From Brachycybe producta (Eukaryota > Arthropoda > Diplopoda > Playtdesmida > Andrognathidae): a stretch of DNA of 64,000 nucleotides. Under the pieces are notes generated by a model. That model ran no database searches. It saw nothing but the letters and a program-made list of their open reading frames with translations, and was not told the origin of the DNA. The DNA lies in NCBI GenBank assembly GCA_036925085.1, contig JAUPFP010000020.1, forward strand, positions 2,306,001 through 2,370,000. The letters run 5' to 3'. This document shows positions 43,304-53,025 of the stretch, piece after piece (the first letter of the stretch is position 1; each line of letters begins with the position of its first letter). Position numbers and translations under genes: made by a program.

Positions 43304-44421
43304 CTACCAATCCAAAGGAGAGAAAGAAAAAAAAACGTAAATCGTCAGATAATTATAAAATACAAGTTCAGAATATTCAGAACGAAAACTGAATTTTTAT
43401 GTGACAGATTTTATAAATTTGAACTTTGAGCACATATTTCAGGTAAAGATTGATCTCACAATTCAGATTAAGAATATGGTATGGGTCAAGAGCAGAGACG
43501 CGGTTACACATAACCACGGTTATAATCGTTCAGCAAAAATTAGCTTTAAAGAGTTCGGAAAATGTTACTTTGCACAAATAATAGAGGTGGGACGAATCCG
43601 AAATTTTCTCGAATCCAAATCGTAAAAGGTTCTCGAATCCTTCATATAAAAATCCTATATTATTCATTAAGAAGATACAAATAACTGAAATAATATTAAT
43701 TATTAATAAAAAAAAGAAGTATGGCACTCAGGGTCGCCACAAGGCGATACTGTTGACCCGAGTACCACCGAAATTGCAACAATCGCCGTTTTTTTGTTAG
43801 TGAACGCTTCTTTTGGACGTCAATGGAGTTAAAACTAATCTTACTAACGTTTTTAACAGTTTTTTTAGGTTAAGATTCGAAAGACGAAAAAAGCGCGAAT
43901 CTCGAATATTTTTCAAGATTCACGGGATTCGATTATTCGAATGTCCCATCCCTACTCATAACTGTACGAAGTTGAACCCCATAAGAAAAGCTGTCCACCC
44001 AAATTCAAATACAAATCCAGTACGATCATACTCGCAAATCCTAGACTTCCTTTTCCTCGACATCTTCAATAGGTCTGGTTTCTTTTGTTGCTCCTGTTTC
44101 ACTTCCTCGTGGAGTTCTAGATTTACTCGAGAAGACGTAAAAAGTCTTATTCCACCAGCTTCGTCATCTCTCTCGGCTTCGTCTGTTGTCGAACTTTTCA
44201 TTTTAGTAACTTTTATTTCGCTGAAAATTCAATTTGAAGTACAAAACATTTTTAGTTGTTGTTATAAATATTTCAACATAGTTACCCTTCCAAGGTTTTG
44301 GAAAGAATTTCCGCAACGTGTCTACCAAAATCTGGAGTTATTCCTAAGCTGTTGAAATATTCATATTCATCGTTCAAGAAACCCGTCGTACGATTCGATA
44401 CTTTTCTGTTTCGTTCCCTCT
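43216..44421 (-). CDS. custos: CUSTOS-like protein (5' partial, three exons)
   Basis: Three exons on the - strand: 44421-44286, 44220-44032, 43303-43216; the joined frame has 137 codons including TAA. Conserved features resemble vertebrate CUSTOS, described as a Wnt/beta-catenin modulator. First, LGITPDFGRHVAEILSKTLE corresponds to its TTPEFRAHVAKKL segment. Second, DDEAGGIRLFTSS corresponds to DGFRLFFTS. Third, RKRKSRICEDSDTEDEESKF, then ASVAVSSDWVL, corresponds to the RKRxxSSSxEDSDEE and AAVSASDIL region. Splice sites are TTTACAG, GG|GTAACT, TTTTCAG, GA|GTATGA and a long pyrimidine tract before GGTAG. The N-terminal exon(s) lie at higher coordinates and were not found. Similarity is modest, so the family call is probable, not certain; that these are real exons is better supported. 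Confidence 0.62.
43582..43954. mobile_element. hAT-like MITE family K, copy 2
   Basis: TAGAGGTGGGACGAATCCG to GAATGTCCCATCCCTA. It lies inside the last intron of the CUSTOS-like gene, 78 bp from its middle exon. Confidence 0.73.
44032..44220 (-). CDS. custos: CUSTOS-like middle exon, GGIRLFTSS
   Basis: Starts after AATTTTCAG. It reads EIKVTKMKSSTTDEAERDDE, then AGGIRLFTSSRVNLELHEEV, and a Lys/Arg-rich stretch KMSRKRKSRIC that could be a nuclear localisation signal. The frame stays open past the donor chosen here (GA|GTATGA), but only this donor restores the phase of the last exon. Confidence 0.62.
44286..44421 (-). CDS. custos: CUSTOS-like exon with TPDFGRHVAEIL
   Basis: Starts after ACTTTACAG and reads RERNRKVSNRTTGFLNDEYE, then YFNSLGITPDFGRHVAEILS and KTLE. 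The donor is GG|GTAACT. It enters with two bases of a split codon. Confidence 0.62.
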
Positions 44422-44507
44422 CTGTAAAGTTTTAATTGGAAATAATTAATTCTAAATATAACTATTTTCTACGAAGTAAAAAAATTAAGCAAAATGTTAA
44501 TAGCGGC

Positions 44508-44532
44508 GGGGGGGGGGGGGGGGGGGGGGGGG
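44508..44532 (+). repeat. G25 homopolymer
   Basis: An uninterrupted run of 25 G after GCGGC. It is about 85 bp upstream (on the - strand) of the first CUSTOS-like exon seen and is able to form a G-quadruplex; assembly length is uncertain. Confidence 0.8.
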
Positions 44533-45059
44533 CTAAAAAGTCAGGAATTCCTGAGGCCTAGGAAGGTCTTAAAAATGGCCCTTTCTTTAAATACAGAGCG
44601 CTTATCCTGTCTCGAAACCTCTCAACAGCGGACTTTAACTAAACCTAACCTTCCTACTGTTGTTCCGACTATTAAGTGTCCACCCATAGCACCTCCCCCC
44701 CCCCCGGTAGAAATCCCTTAACAAGAAGTCGCACGGAAACCTTTATATAATGTACGAGCGTATAGCCACTAGAGCCTCTCAAAACTTGGAACCCCGCAAG
44801 AATACAGAAACTGTGAAGCTCTTGATATCTTCTCAAAATTGCAAAGAGCCTCGAGAGCCTTTCGTAACAGTGAAATGTAAATTTACGATTACTGAAATTT
44901 AACAGCTACTTAAATTTTAAATGTCCACTCATGTTTAGTGCTAAACTGAAAAATTTGCTAATTTTGTTGTAACTCGCTTCGCTCGCTACTAAAAAATAAA
45001 AAAATAATTTTAAAGTGACGCCGTTTATTGCCGACCTGCTACCTAGAACTTTGTATACA

Positions 45060-45350
45060 GTACGTGCCTGTTCGTCAGCTTTGGTGGTGTTGGGTCGGGG
45101 TGGGATAATCCTCCCTATACTAACTACCCTCAACCCTACACTACACTGGGATTCACACATCTTCGACACATGTTCATCCTGCTTAAAACCATCTTCATCC
45201 CTTTAAAGTATGTTCATTAAAGTATGTTCATCCTTTTATCCCTCTTATGTTCATAAGAGGGATAAAAGGATGAACATACTTTAAAGGGATGAAGATGGTT
45301 TTAAGCAGGATGAACACGGATTTATGGAGGATGAACACGGTTTTATCTTA
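45060..45350. repeat. Long palindrome built of ATGTTCATCC units
   Basis: Positions about 45175-45316 form an almost perfect inverted repeat centred near 45246 (TTTTATCCCTCTTATGTTC / ATAAGAGGGATAAAAGGATG). Related to family F at 53.7-54.2 kb; single ATGTTCATC units continue at 45770-45900. Confidence 0.7.
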
Positions 45351-46228
45351 GACTATTACCTTACTCACAGACCGATAGAACGTCGTCTCTCTCAATCCAG
45401 CGAGTCACTATGATTAATTGTGAATAAAACGAATTTATAATATACATATCCTATGTGTGGACTTAGAATATTTTTGGGAAGTGGAACTTTGATTTGCAGC
45501 CACCACCAACCCCTGCTATCTAGACGAATGGTATTGGACGACGACCACCTGTAAGTTTGAACACGAGCTTCACTTTCTACCTCTAGACTCCTGAAGTACC
45601 GACCCTAGTGTCCCTGATACTTGAGTAGCAACACAGCTGCCATAGAGCGAAAGACTCGGGTAGCAACACTCTACTAGAACACGTTCAAATGGCAACTGGA
45701 AGTCTTTCAGAGGGCCCTGCGAATGAGGGAGTGTTACAAAATGTCACAGACATAAGATTTTATGGGGGATGAACATGGTTTAATGGGGGACATGTTCCTG
45801 CATCCACCTTAAAACCACGTTCATCTCCCTAAAAACCATGATCACCCCCCTTAAAGTATGTTCATCCGTTTATCCCTAAACCCCATGAATCACGGATGTT
45901 GATACATATTAAATTTCATAACTTAGACGTCAAATCGAAACATTAGCACAACTTATTAATCACGACAAAAAAAAGTTATAATTGGTAGCAGGTATAATGA
46001 CAATGATAGTTCAGAAATAAATGTCACCTGTGTTGAAATTAATGAGAAATTCCGGGTCAGTAGCACTGCGAGAGGAGCTCACATCCTCACGTGAGTCAGT
46101 ACCATTCATTTGAAGGATATTTGCTCAGTTTAAAAAAACCCAGTTACTTGAAAAATCGTGTATAAACGACAAAACGCGCGAGTCTGTTCTCTTACTCTAT
46201 CCTATGAGTCTTGTCTGTCGTCTGCACA
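45351..46228. other. Intergenic sequence with a possible 51-bp exon at 45500-45550
   Basis: It opens with CTTAGACTATTACCTTACT, one end of family I. At 45500-45550 a GATTTGCAG acceptor and CCT|GTAAGT donor flank a frame starting ATG at 45528 (MVLDDDHL) whose phase fits the TAO exon at 57933. This lies upstream of the promoter I favour, so it is only a possibility. Confidence 0.3.
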
Positions 46229-46465
46229 ACTAGCATTAGCAGATTGGAGTTTTTCATAGCGCATGCGCATTGCCGTCTCGGTCGGTTTGTATGAGAAAGT
46301 GATGGCAGAGTTGCGTTAGCAGCGCCATCTATTGATGACCCAAAAGAAACTGCCCACGTCTTATAAGGGGCACCGTAGTTTTCACTTGCCATCACTTTCC
46401 TATACAAACCAACCGAGATGGCAATGCGCATGCGTTATGAAAAACTCCAATCGGCTGATGCTAGT
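46229..46465. mobile_element. MULE-like palindromic MITE with perfect 9-bp TSD
   Basis: ACTAGCATTAGCAGATTGG to CCAATCGGCTGATGCTAGT. The flanks GTCTGCACA (220-228 and 466-474 within 46 kb) are identical 9-mers, typical of Mutator-like elements. Each arm carries a GCGCATGCG motif like an NRF1 site. Confidence 0.82.
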
Positions 46466-46520
46466 GTCTGCACATAAATAGTCGCTAAGTTTGTAAACTT
46501 AACAACTAGCCGCTATAATG

Positions 46521-46725
46521 ACAGGCATCTAGAAATCGGGACGAACAGAAGTTGGCTCCGCCCTTTTTATGACAAACGTAACTTCTAATTGGTTGGTTAT
46601 GTAGTTTAACGTCACATGCTCCGCCCTTTTCAACGTTGAACCACACAACAATTTAATTAGAAGTTGCCGGTCGTTATAAAAAGGGCGGAGCCAACTTGTG
46701 TTCGTCCCGATTTCTAGGTGGCTGT
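46521..46725. mobile_element. Palindromic MITE family D, copy 1
   Basis: ACAGGCATCTAGAAATCGGG to CCCGATTTCTAGGTGGCTGT, 205 bp. Core arms: TGGCTCCGCCCTTTTTATGA, TTCTAATTGGTT and TAGTTTAACGTCACATG. Confidence 0.82.
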
Positions 46726-46846
46726 CTATGAAATGTCTTTTCTAATCGTTTTCAAAATGGCGAATCTAATTCTTTCCAAAATGTCGGCTCCATAAAAGTG
46801 GCTTGAGTAACCGACTCCAAGGTCATGGTCATGGTCCCCCACTTAA

Positions 46847-46965
46847 AATTTTTTAACACCGCCCTTTTATGAGCGTCATCAGTTTCTAATTGGTTCGTTA
46901 CTTGGTCTGACATCATAAAAGGGCAGGGCAAAAAATTCTAGTGCTGGGCACTACTGCCTATTAGC
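46847..46965. mobile_element. Fragment of the Helitron-borne palindrome
   Basis: CGCCCTTTTATGAGCGTCAT, TTCTAATTGGTTCG, GGTCTGACATCATAAAAGGG and CTAGTGCTGGGCAC match the 150-bp palindrome inside the Helitron-like copies, here without Helitron ends. Confidence 0.68.
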
Positions 46966-47224
46966 AAAGAGAGTATTAGTCTCCTTTAGGAGGCCAGAAG
47001 AAGAAACTTTATTAACAAACAAACAAAGTGTGCTGCCTACATATTGTAGGCTGCTATAATACACAGCATACTAATCATTCCAAAGACAATAATGGAATAC
47101 GAAACGAGCTTTAGTAAAAATGATGACGTCACATCAGCTTTTGATTTCAATAGTTTGTCGTCTGCAAGGGAATCAAAATGACATTCTAGATTTCTGAATA
47201 GCCGTCTTTAGGTTAGCAGCTAAA

Positions 47225-47390
47225 ACCAAGGGGAGTGAATCTCGTACCGTACCACAAAGTTTTTTGTTACATTTTTACTTGTTTTACTGGATTTCCATAC
47301 TTAAATTGCATTTTCGGTATCCAGTAAAACGCAAATAAGAAACTAAAACGGCTGTGAATCTCTCTGAATCTCGAACACGATTTCTTTTAA
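47225..47390. repeat. Family J repeat (TTTTACTGGAT foldback)
   Basis: GTGAATCTCGTACCG to GGCTGTGAATCTC with TTTTACTGGATTTCC and GGTATCCAGTAAAACG as inner inverted pair. Related copies lie at about 50530-50700 and 56125-56310. Confidence 0.55.
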
Positions 47391-47423
47391 ATAACAACCG
47401 AATTCGTACCAACATGGCGTCAG

Positions 47424-47710
47424 TGATGACGTCATATAAGAGCTCCTTTTTCCGTCCCTGTAATCGTCTTAGCTCCTCCTTTTAAAAAAAATGCTGTGAA
47501 ATTATCATGAAAACAGGAAGTGCTGCTTGTGCGCATGCTCTTTTTCCGCCATTTTCTTCCTGAGAAAAATTTCTCAATTGGATGTGGTGCTGTAATTTTT
47601 TTTTTCCCGAGGTTTTTGTCGATTTTCCTGTGAATTTTTCTGTCAATTTTATTTGATAAAACATCGTAATATTGGTCAAGTTATTTCGTTTGCGACCCTT
47701 TTTTTAATCG
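47424..47710 (+). promoter_or_regulatory. Candidate TAO kinase promoter and non-coding exon 1
   Basis: A CRE (TGACGTCA, 47427-47434) is followed by an ETS-type site (ACAGGAAGTG, 47513-47522), an NRF1-like TGCGCATGC (47530-47538) and a YY1-like CCGCCATTTT (47547-47556), all within 130 bp. About 150 bp further is an excellent splice donor TCG|GTGAGT (47711). This is the usual layout of a TATA-less housekeeping promoter with a short untranslated first exon ending at 47710. The next known + strand exon is the TAO kinase exon at 57933. A second CRE lies at 47124-47131. Inferred from motifs only. Confidence 0.45.
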
Positions 47711-48340
47711 GTGAGTTTTGTAAGTCGTTATTTTCTTTATTTGTAATTCATCTAAAAGATGATTTTTTGAACGGGGTTTTTTTTTTGCAAAACATTTTGA
47801 AATTTTTGCTTGAAAAATGAAGCAGCCATGTAAAAAAAAGGAGAAAAAAAGAAAAACCTATGAAATTCTTTATCGTATGTTCGTATTTTTTCGTTTTTGC
47901 TTATGTTTCGTTTTGATTCTATGTTCGATTTTTAAATTAGTACGTTTCTGTGACGTTAATTAATTGAAATCGATCGGTATTAAGTATGTTTTATGAGGAT
48001 TACGGTTTCTAAAATGAGGTTTTGTTGACGAATGGGGGGGGGGGCTTATAAGATGTATAGGCCTAAGGTTGGATTGAAGGGGGGGGGGGGGATATATCGA
48101 ACGAAAGGGAGTTGATATAAGGTCAGAAAAAAAAATATTTTTGCACTTATTGTGGTGGTTATGCATTCGCCAGAGGGAGTTTTTTTTTTTGGAGAATCCG
48201 CAACACTCGATTTGGATATAATTTTGAGTACATTAGATGTGTGTTTTATGTGATCACTTCAGACCAATGTGGCACAAATTGGGGGGGGGGGGGGGGGAGG
48301 GAGGGTGAGTTAACAGCTGAATAAGAGAACAACAGCTAAA
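47711..48340. other. Intron-like sequence with poly-G tracts
   Basis: G8 at 48037, G11 near 48080 and G17 at 48281-48297. No coding or repeat family recognised. Confidence 0.5.
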
Positions 48341-49032
48341 GCAAGATCATCTAAGGCCAAAATTCAAGAAGGAAGCTTAGCACTTGGAACTTCCGCTTGA
48401 AACCTCTGAGTACGGTTCGGACATATTAGAATTCCTCCTTTTTAATAATTCGTAATAAAACAGGTTTTTTTTTTGCTTCTTCTTCCTTTTTGTTCCGTTG
48501 TGGGAACCCTGTTCTGAGGATTCGAAGGACCAAACTCAAGAAAGAAGTTTAACATTTGAACTTCCGGTTGAAACCTGTGAGCAAGGGTTCGGACGTATTG
48601 TTATTAATTTTAATAATTCTGAATAAAAGTTTTTTTCCCTCGTTGTGGGAACCCTAGCCTGAGGCTTTAATCTGAAATTAAAATACGAAGGACCAAATTC
48701 AAGAAGGAAGTTTAGCACTTCCACTTCCGCTTGAAATCTCTGAGCAGGGTTCGGACGTATTAGTTCTCAGTAAAACAGGTTTTTTCTTCTCCCGTTGTGG
48801 GGGATTTAAATTGAAATTAAAGAAGGCCAAAATTCATGAAGGAAGCTTCTTAACACTTAAACTTCTTCTTGAAACCTCTGACTAAGCGAAAAAGATCTGT
48901 TTAATGCAGCTCAATAAAATGTGGATTTCCCCCCCCCCTTTCCATTCCTCTGTTGGTACCCTTGTCTGAGAGTTCAAGTTGGCATTTGAAATACTAAGGC
49001 CAAAATTCAAAAAGAAACCTCGGTAGTTAAAC
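48341..49032. repeat. Tandem repeat, five units of 134-172 bp
   Basis: Units start GGCCAAAATTCAAGAAGGAA at about 48354, 48526, 48690, 48824 and 48993 and share TTTAGCACTT, ACTTCCGCTTGAAACC and GGTTCGGACGTATTAG. Each also holds GTTGTGGGAACCCT. The fifth unit is interrupted by a family I element and resumes at 49395. Confidence 0.75.
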
Positions 49033-49386
49033 CTTAGACTATTACCTTCCTGGACTAGCAACTCCCAAAAATTTTGTGTTCGACGGATATGCGGCGTCTT
49101 TTTCGAAACAGCGCTTCTAGCGGGGAATATGATAAATGAAATTTCGATGTCACGTTTAGGATGAGTTCACTTTGTAGCTATGGAAGGGTGTATAGTTATG
49201 TCTTAGATAGACTATTGCCTAACAGAAGGTAATAGTCGAAGAGAAAACAAAACGAGACTTTGGCTAAGATACGTACAGATAATACCACCAGACGGAGCTG
49301 GCCAGCACTTCCGCCTTAGAGCAGTCATGCAACACCGTAACATGGAGAAGATAGGAAGTTGCCAATCCAGGAAGTTAATAGTCTAA
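49033..49386. mobile_element. MITE family I, copy 1, perfect 8-bp TSD
   Basis: CTTAGACTATTACCTTCC to GGAAGTTAATAGTCTAA. The flanks AGTTAAAC (49025-49032 and 49387-49394) are identical. It is inserted in the tandem repeat, whose sequence continues on both sides. The inner arms carry GACTAGCAACTCCC and AAGTTGCCAATCC. Confidence 0.83.
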
Positions 49387-49445
49387 AGTTAAACTTCTAC
49401 TTAAACTCTCCGCATGGAGTTTCAACTGAGAGTAAACCCTGTTTT

Positions 49446-50010
49446 CATTATTACTTCGAAAAATCTCCGCAAAGAGAGCTAGCATCGTTTTTCTAATGAG
49501 CCCATAGACCCGATGTTAAAGAAAAAATGTTAATTTTTAAAAGACACAGTCGCGGCAATATGTTTATTTTTCATATTTAAAGTTGTCCAATAATTAGTTT
49601 TCAAAGTGCAATGTGCACCTTAAAATATATGCTGATCGAGTGGTAGAATGACAAACAAATTGGTAAGTGCGGTCCATTTTTTTTAAAAAACTAATTCAAA
49701 ATCGCCAATTTCTAACTCTTATGTTAAACTCCATTGAGTATGCGCTTGTAAGCGAAAAATATCCATTAAAATGCATTTAAAAAACCACAATTAATCCACA
49801 GTGAAGCCAACACATTGGCGCAAATGCCGATTTTTTTTATGGTTTTTTAAAATTATTTTTTGGTATTTTTACGTTTTTTTTCTTATTTAGGCGTACTCAA
49901 TGGCGTTTAACATAAGTTAGAAATTCGCGATTTTCAAAGTTTTTTTTAAAAAATAGAACCGCACTTACCATTTTTCATTTATCACTTGATTAGCATATAT
50001 TTAAGGTACA
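49446..50010. mobile_element. TTAA foldback family A, end-truncated copy
   Basis: Starts ATTACTTCGAAAAATCTCC without the TTAAGAGGCT end and runs through both arms to GCATATATTTAAGGTACAC. Both termini are missing. Confidence 0.77.
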
Positions 50011-50162
50011 CAAACAAGTTTTTTTAGTCGTGATACTCTTCCGAGGTGTGATATGTCCTCCTAAGCGGTCTTTGTAGGCCTACACAGTTATTTTAAAATG
50101 GGCTTTTGATGGCAAATTCTGTATGCATTAGATGTGGCACCCGTGTAGGGAGGACATTATAT

Positions 50163-50877
50163 CTTAGACTATTACTCTACTGGACTGGCAACTCCCGAAA
50201 TTTTGTGTTGGATAGTTTTGAATCGTCGTGACGTCGTTTTTGAAGTGGCGCCTCTAGCGGGACTATGGTATATGAACATGAATATCAAAAGTCAAATTTG
50301 GACGAGTTCATTTTGTAGTCATATAGGGTGGATTTTTATATAAAAAGTATGGCCGATGAAGAACTACAGCTGTGTTCAGTCAAAAAGTGTCTGTAAAGTG
50401 TTACCTGTTTTGGTTGTGGTCTATTATCAGGAAAATGCGAGTCACAAACACCGTAACAACAACGTTTTCCAACCATTTTTTGCTTAGGAGACGGAACGAC
50501 AACTGGGCCGACATTAAAAAAAAATCATGTACGAGATTCACTAAGATTTACACAAATTCACAGCAGAATATCACATATGGAAATTCATTTTACTTTTTTA
50601 TCCGCATTTTACTGGATTCCTAGAATAGAATTAAAATTGGAAAATCCAGTAAAACGTGAAAAAACTAAAATAACTTGCCATACAGTACATGATTCACCCC
50701 AATGTCTTTCCCTTTGCAAAAAAAAAAAACAATCTAGCCAACGATTTTCTTTTAAAATAATGCCACCAGGAGGAGCTGGCGTCACTTTTGTCTTATTTAT
50801 TTTGCCTATGAACATGCATTTAACGCTTTAACATCTAGAAGATAGGGAGTTGCCAGTCCAGTAGAGTAATAGTCTAA
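50163..50877. mobile_element. MITE family I, copy 2, with family J inside
   Basis: CTTAGACTATTACTCTACTG to CAGTAGAGTAATAGTCTAAG; ATTATAT flanks both sides. The middle (50530-50700) is family J sequence (ATTTTACTGGATTCC, ATCCAGTAAAACG). Confidence 0.78.
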
Positions 50878-50945
50878 GATTATATTGACACTTCTGTCAG
50901 TTAGAAGTGCGGTGTAGGGCTAGGCGCATATTGAGACGCGTGAGG

Positions 50946-51148
50946 ACAGGCAATTAGAAATCGGGACAAACAGAAGTTGGCTCCGCCCTTTTTATGACGA
51001 CTGGGATCTTCTAATTGGTTTGTTGCGTGGTTCGACGTTGAAAAGGGCGGAGCACGTGACGTCAGACTATATAAGCAACCAATTAGAAGTTGCCAGTCAT
51101 AAAAAGGGCGGAGCGAATGTCTGTTTGTCCCGATTTCTAATTGCCTGT
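50946..51148. mobile_element. Palindromic MITE family D, copy 2
   Basis: ACAGGCAATTAGAAATCGGG to CCCGATTTCTAATTGCCTGT. The flanks CGCGTGAGG and CACGTGAGG are a 9-bp duplication with one G/A change, supporting a Mutator-like origin. Confidence 0.85.
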
Positions 51149-51753
51149 CACGTGAGGCGACACAGCACAGCACGCTTTTTTGTGACCAACGGAATTTAAT
51201 AGTACAGCGTAAATTGGTAACACGACGCTACACAGCGCTGCTCGCGTCTGTTTATAGAGACGCGTGGTGCTGTTTTCGAGACACAGTTTCTCATGCCCCG
51301 CGCACGACGTGTCGTTGAACACGAGGTGTTTTTAGGTAATTTTTTACAAAAATTCATCGTCATAAGTAAAGTTGTTTGAATTGAATGCGTTACAATATGT
51401 GAATCACCACGCTACGCGTGGGGCGTGTACGCGTCATGGCGCTCGTGTCGAGTCATACGCGTCTCAATATGCGCATAACGTTATAAGCCCCATTTGGAAA
51501 TTGTAGCCTCTCATAGGTATGTTTAGCACACACTAGCGTTCAATTGAGTTTATAGTCGATGCTAATTTACAACATTTGTTTTGGTTGAGATTTTTTTAGT
51601 CCTTATTTTTTAGCAGTATATGTATTTTTATTAACCTCAAAAAAAACGGGGGGCGCTTGAGTTGAATGGCTGCATCCTGTTCTAAACGATTTCAACTGGG
51701 ACGATTGCAACTGTGGTTGGAGTTGGAGGCTAGCTGTGACGTGTGGAGGTCAG
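51149..51753. other. Unassigned intron sequence
   Basis: It includes CGCGTCTGTTTATAGAGACGCG and GACGCG-rich segments that pair with 51410-51475 (ACGCGTGGGGCG; ACGCGTCTCAATATGCGC) and with 50930, suggesting a larger decayed foldback around the family D copy. No gene. Confidence 0.4.
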
Positions 51754-51959
51754 ACAGGCTATTAGAAATCGGGACATACAGAAATTGGCTCCGCCCTTTT
51801 TATGACGATCGGCAACTTTTAATTGGTTTGCTGCGTGGTTCGACGTTGAAAAGGGCGGAGCATGTGACGTCAGACTACATAACTAACCAATTAGAATTTG
51901 CCGGTCGTCATAAAAAGGGCGGAGCCAACTTCTGTATGTCCCGATTTCTAATTGCCTGT
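51754..51959. mobile_element. Palindromic MITE family D, copy 3
   Basis: ACAGGCTATTAGAAATCGGG to CCCGATTTCTAATTGCCTGT, 206 bp, nearly identical to copies 2 and 4. Flanks are not obviously duplicated. Confidence 0.83.
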
Positions 51960-52126
51960 ACTAATGAGCGGTTAAAAGGCCGTTGGGGACCCAAACATTT
52001 TAAAGAAAATAAAATATATAGAAAATAAAATTTATCAGCAGTCGAAATGTTTTTTTTTTTGGCGTTTATTTGCGCGGGCGCTTATGGCGCGCAGAACCTA
52101 ATATCTATTCTTCACGAAAATGCACT

Positions 52127-53019
52127 ATACTGGGCAATTTCATGAAATTTATTTTGTTGAAATATTTCATGAAATTTATGAAAAGTTGTGAAGTATATTG
52201 AAAAATTTTCAAATTTAATTGAAAATCGTGAAATAAAACAAGATAATTGCATCAGTTTACATTAACTTTTATGTATTTTTGTAGAATAATTGGGCAGCGT
52301 TTGAATGAAATTATTACACTTGTAATTGAACACATAATTGAACATTACACATAATTGAACATTAAAAAAATTTCCATTTATTAAAAAGAAAATGATTGAA
52401 GAAAATGAAACAAGATTCCAAAAACTTCACATACTCCTATGTACGGAGCCGTGCTGAGGACATGAAATATTTTTTTTGTCTCATCTGGACGAGATACTAA
52501 GTCGGGTAATGATGAATATTGTCGGGTAACTTGTAAAACTTGAAACAAAATGCGTATCTAATTGGTTGAACACTACTAACATATGGGTGCGGTTTTTTGC
52601 ATTCTGGGGGGCGGAGGGTGCTCCCCAGACCCCTTGCAACAAGCTTAATTTAACGCAACGCCACCTAATCACCGATATAAAATAAAGTATAGTGTTCTTC
52701 CAATTCTATATGCGTTCTGTTTCGGGTTTTTGAGTTAACCTACAAAGGCCTACATGTTCATCCTTTCATCCAGACCCGACTTAGTATCTCGTCCGGACGA
52801 GATAAAAAATATTTTATGTCCTCAACAGGGTTCCGTACCGATGAACCAAATACAATCACCATTTTTTTTGGTTTATGGTTTCAGTACTTGGAAATAGGTA
52901 CTGTAATTTCACATTTTTTTTTTTCCGAAATATTTCAAATTCATGTTGTTTGAAATATTTCAATGAAATGATATATTTCACATATATTTTACGTAAAATA
53001 TTTCAATGGGACATCACTA
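52127..53019. mobile_element. hAT-like element with AAATATTTCA arms, split by family G
   Basis: The left end TACTGGGCAATTTCATGAAA and the right end (reverse complement TAGTGATGTCCCATTGAAAT). A related left end is at 55425. Family G copy 2 (52442-52838) is inserted in the middle. Confidence 0.62.
52442..52838. mobile_element. MITE family G, copy 2
   Basis: TACGGAGCCGTGCTGAGGAC to GTCCTCAACAGGGTTCCGTA, 397 bp, with CTCATCTGGACGAGATACTA and the inverse TAGTATCTCGTCCGGACGAG. Confidence 0.78.
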
Positions 53020-53025
53020 ACTAAA

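Noticed and set aside
46192..46431. 79-codon - strand ORF
   Set aside because: It lies within the MULE-like palindrome.
47094..47170. N-terminal exon of the CUSTOS-like gene (- strand, CCTTGCAG then DDKLLKSKADV)
   Set aside because: The acceptor is fair, but no donor gives the phase needed by the exon at 44421 without including a hydrophobic stretch.
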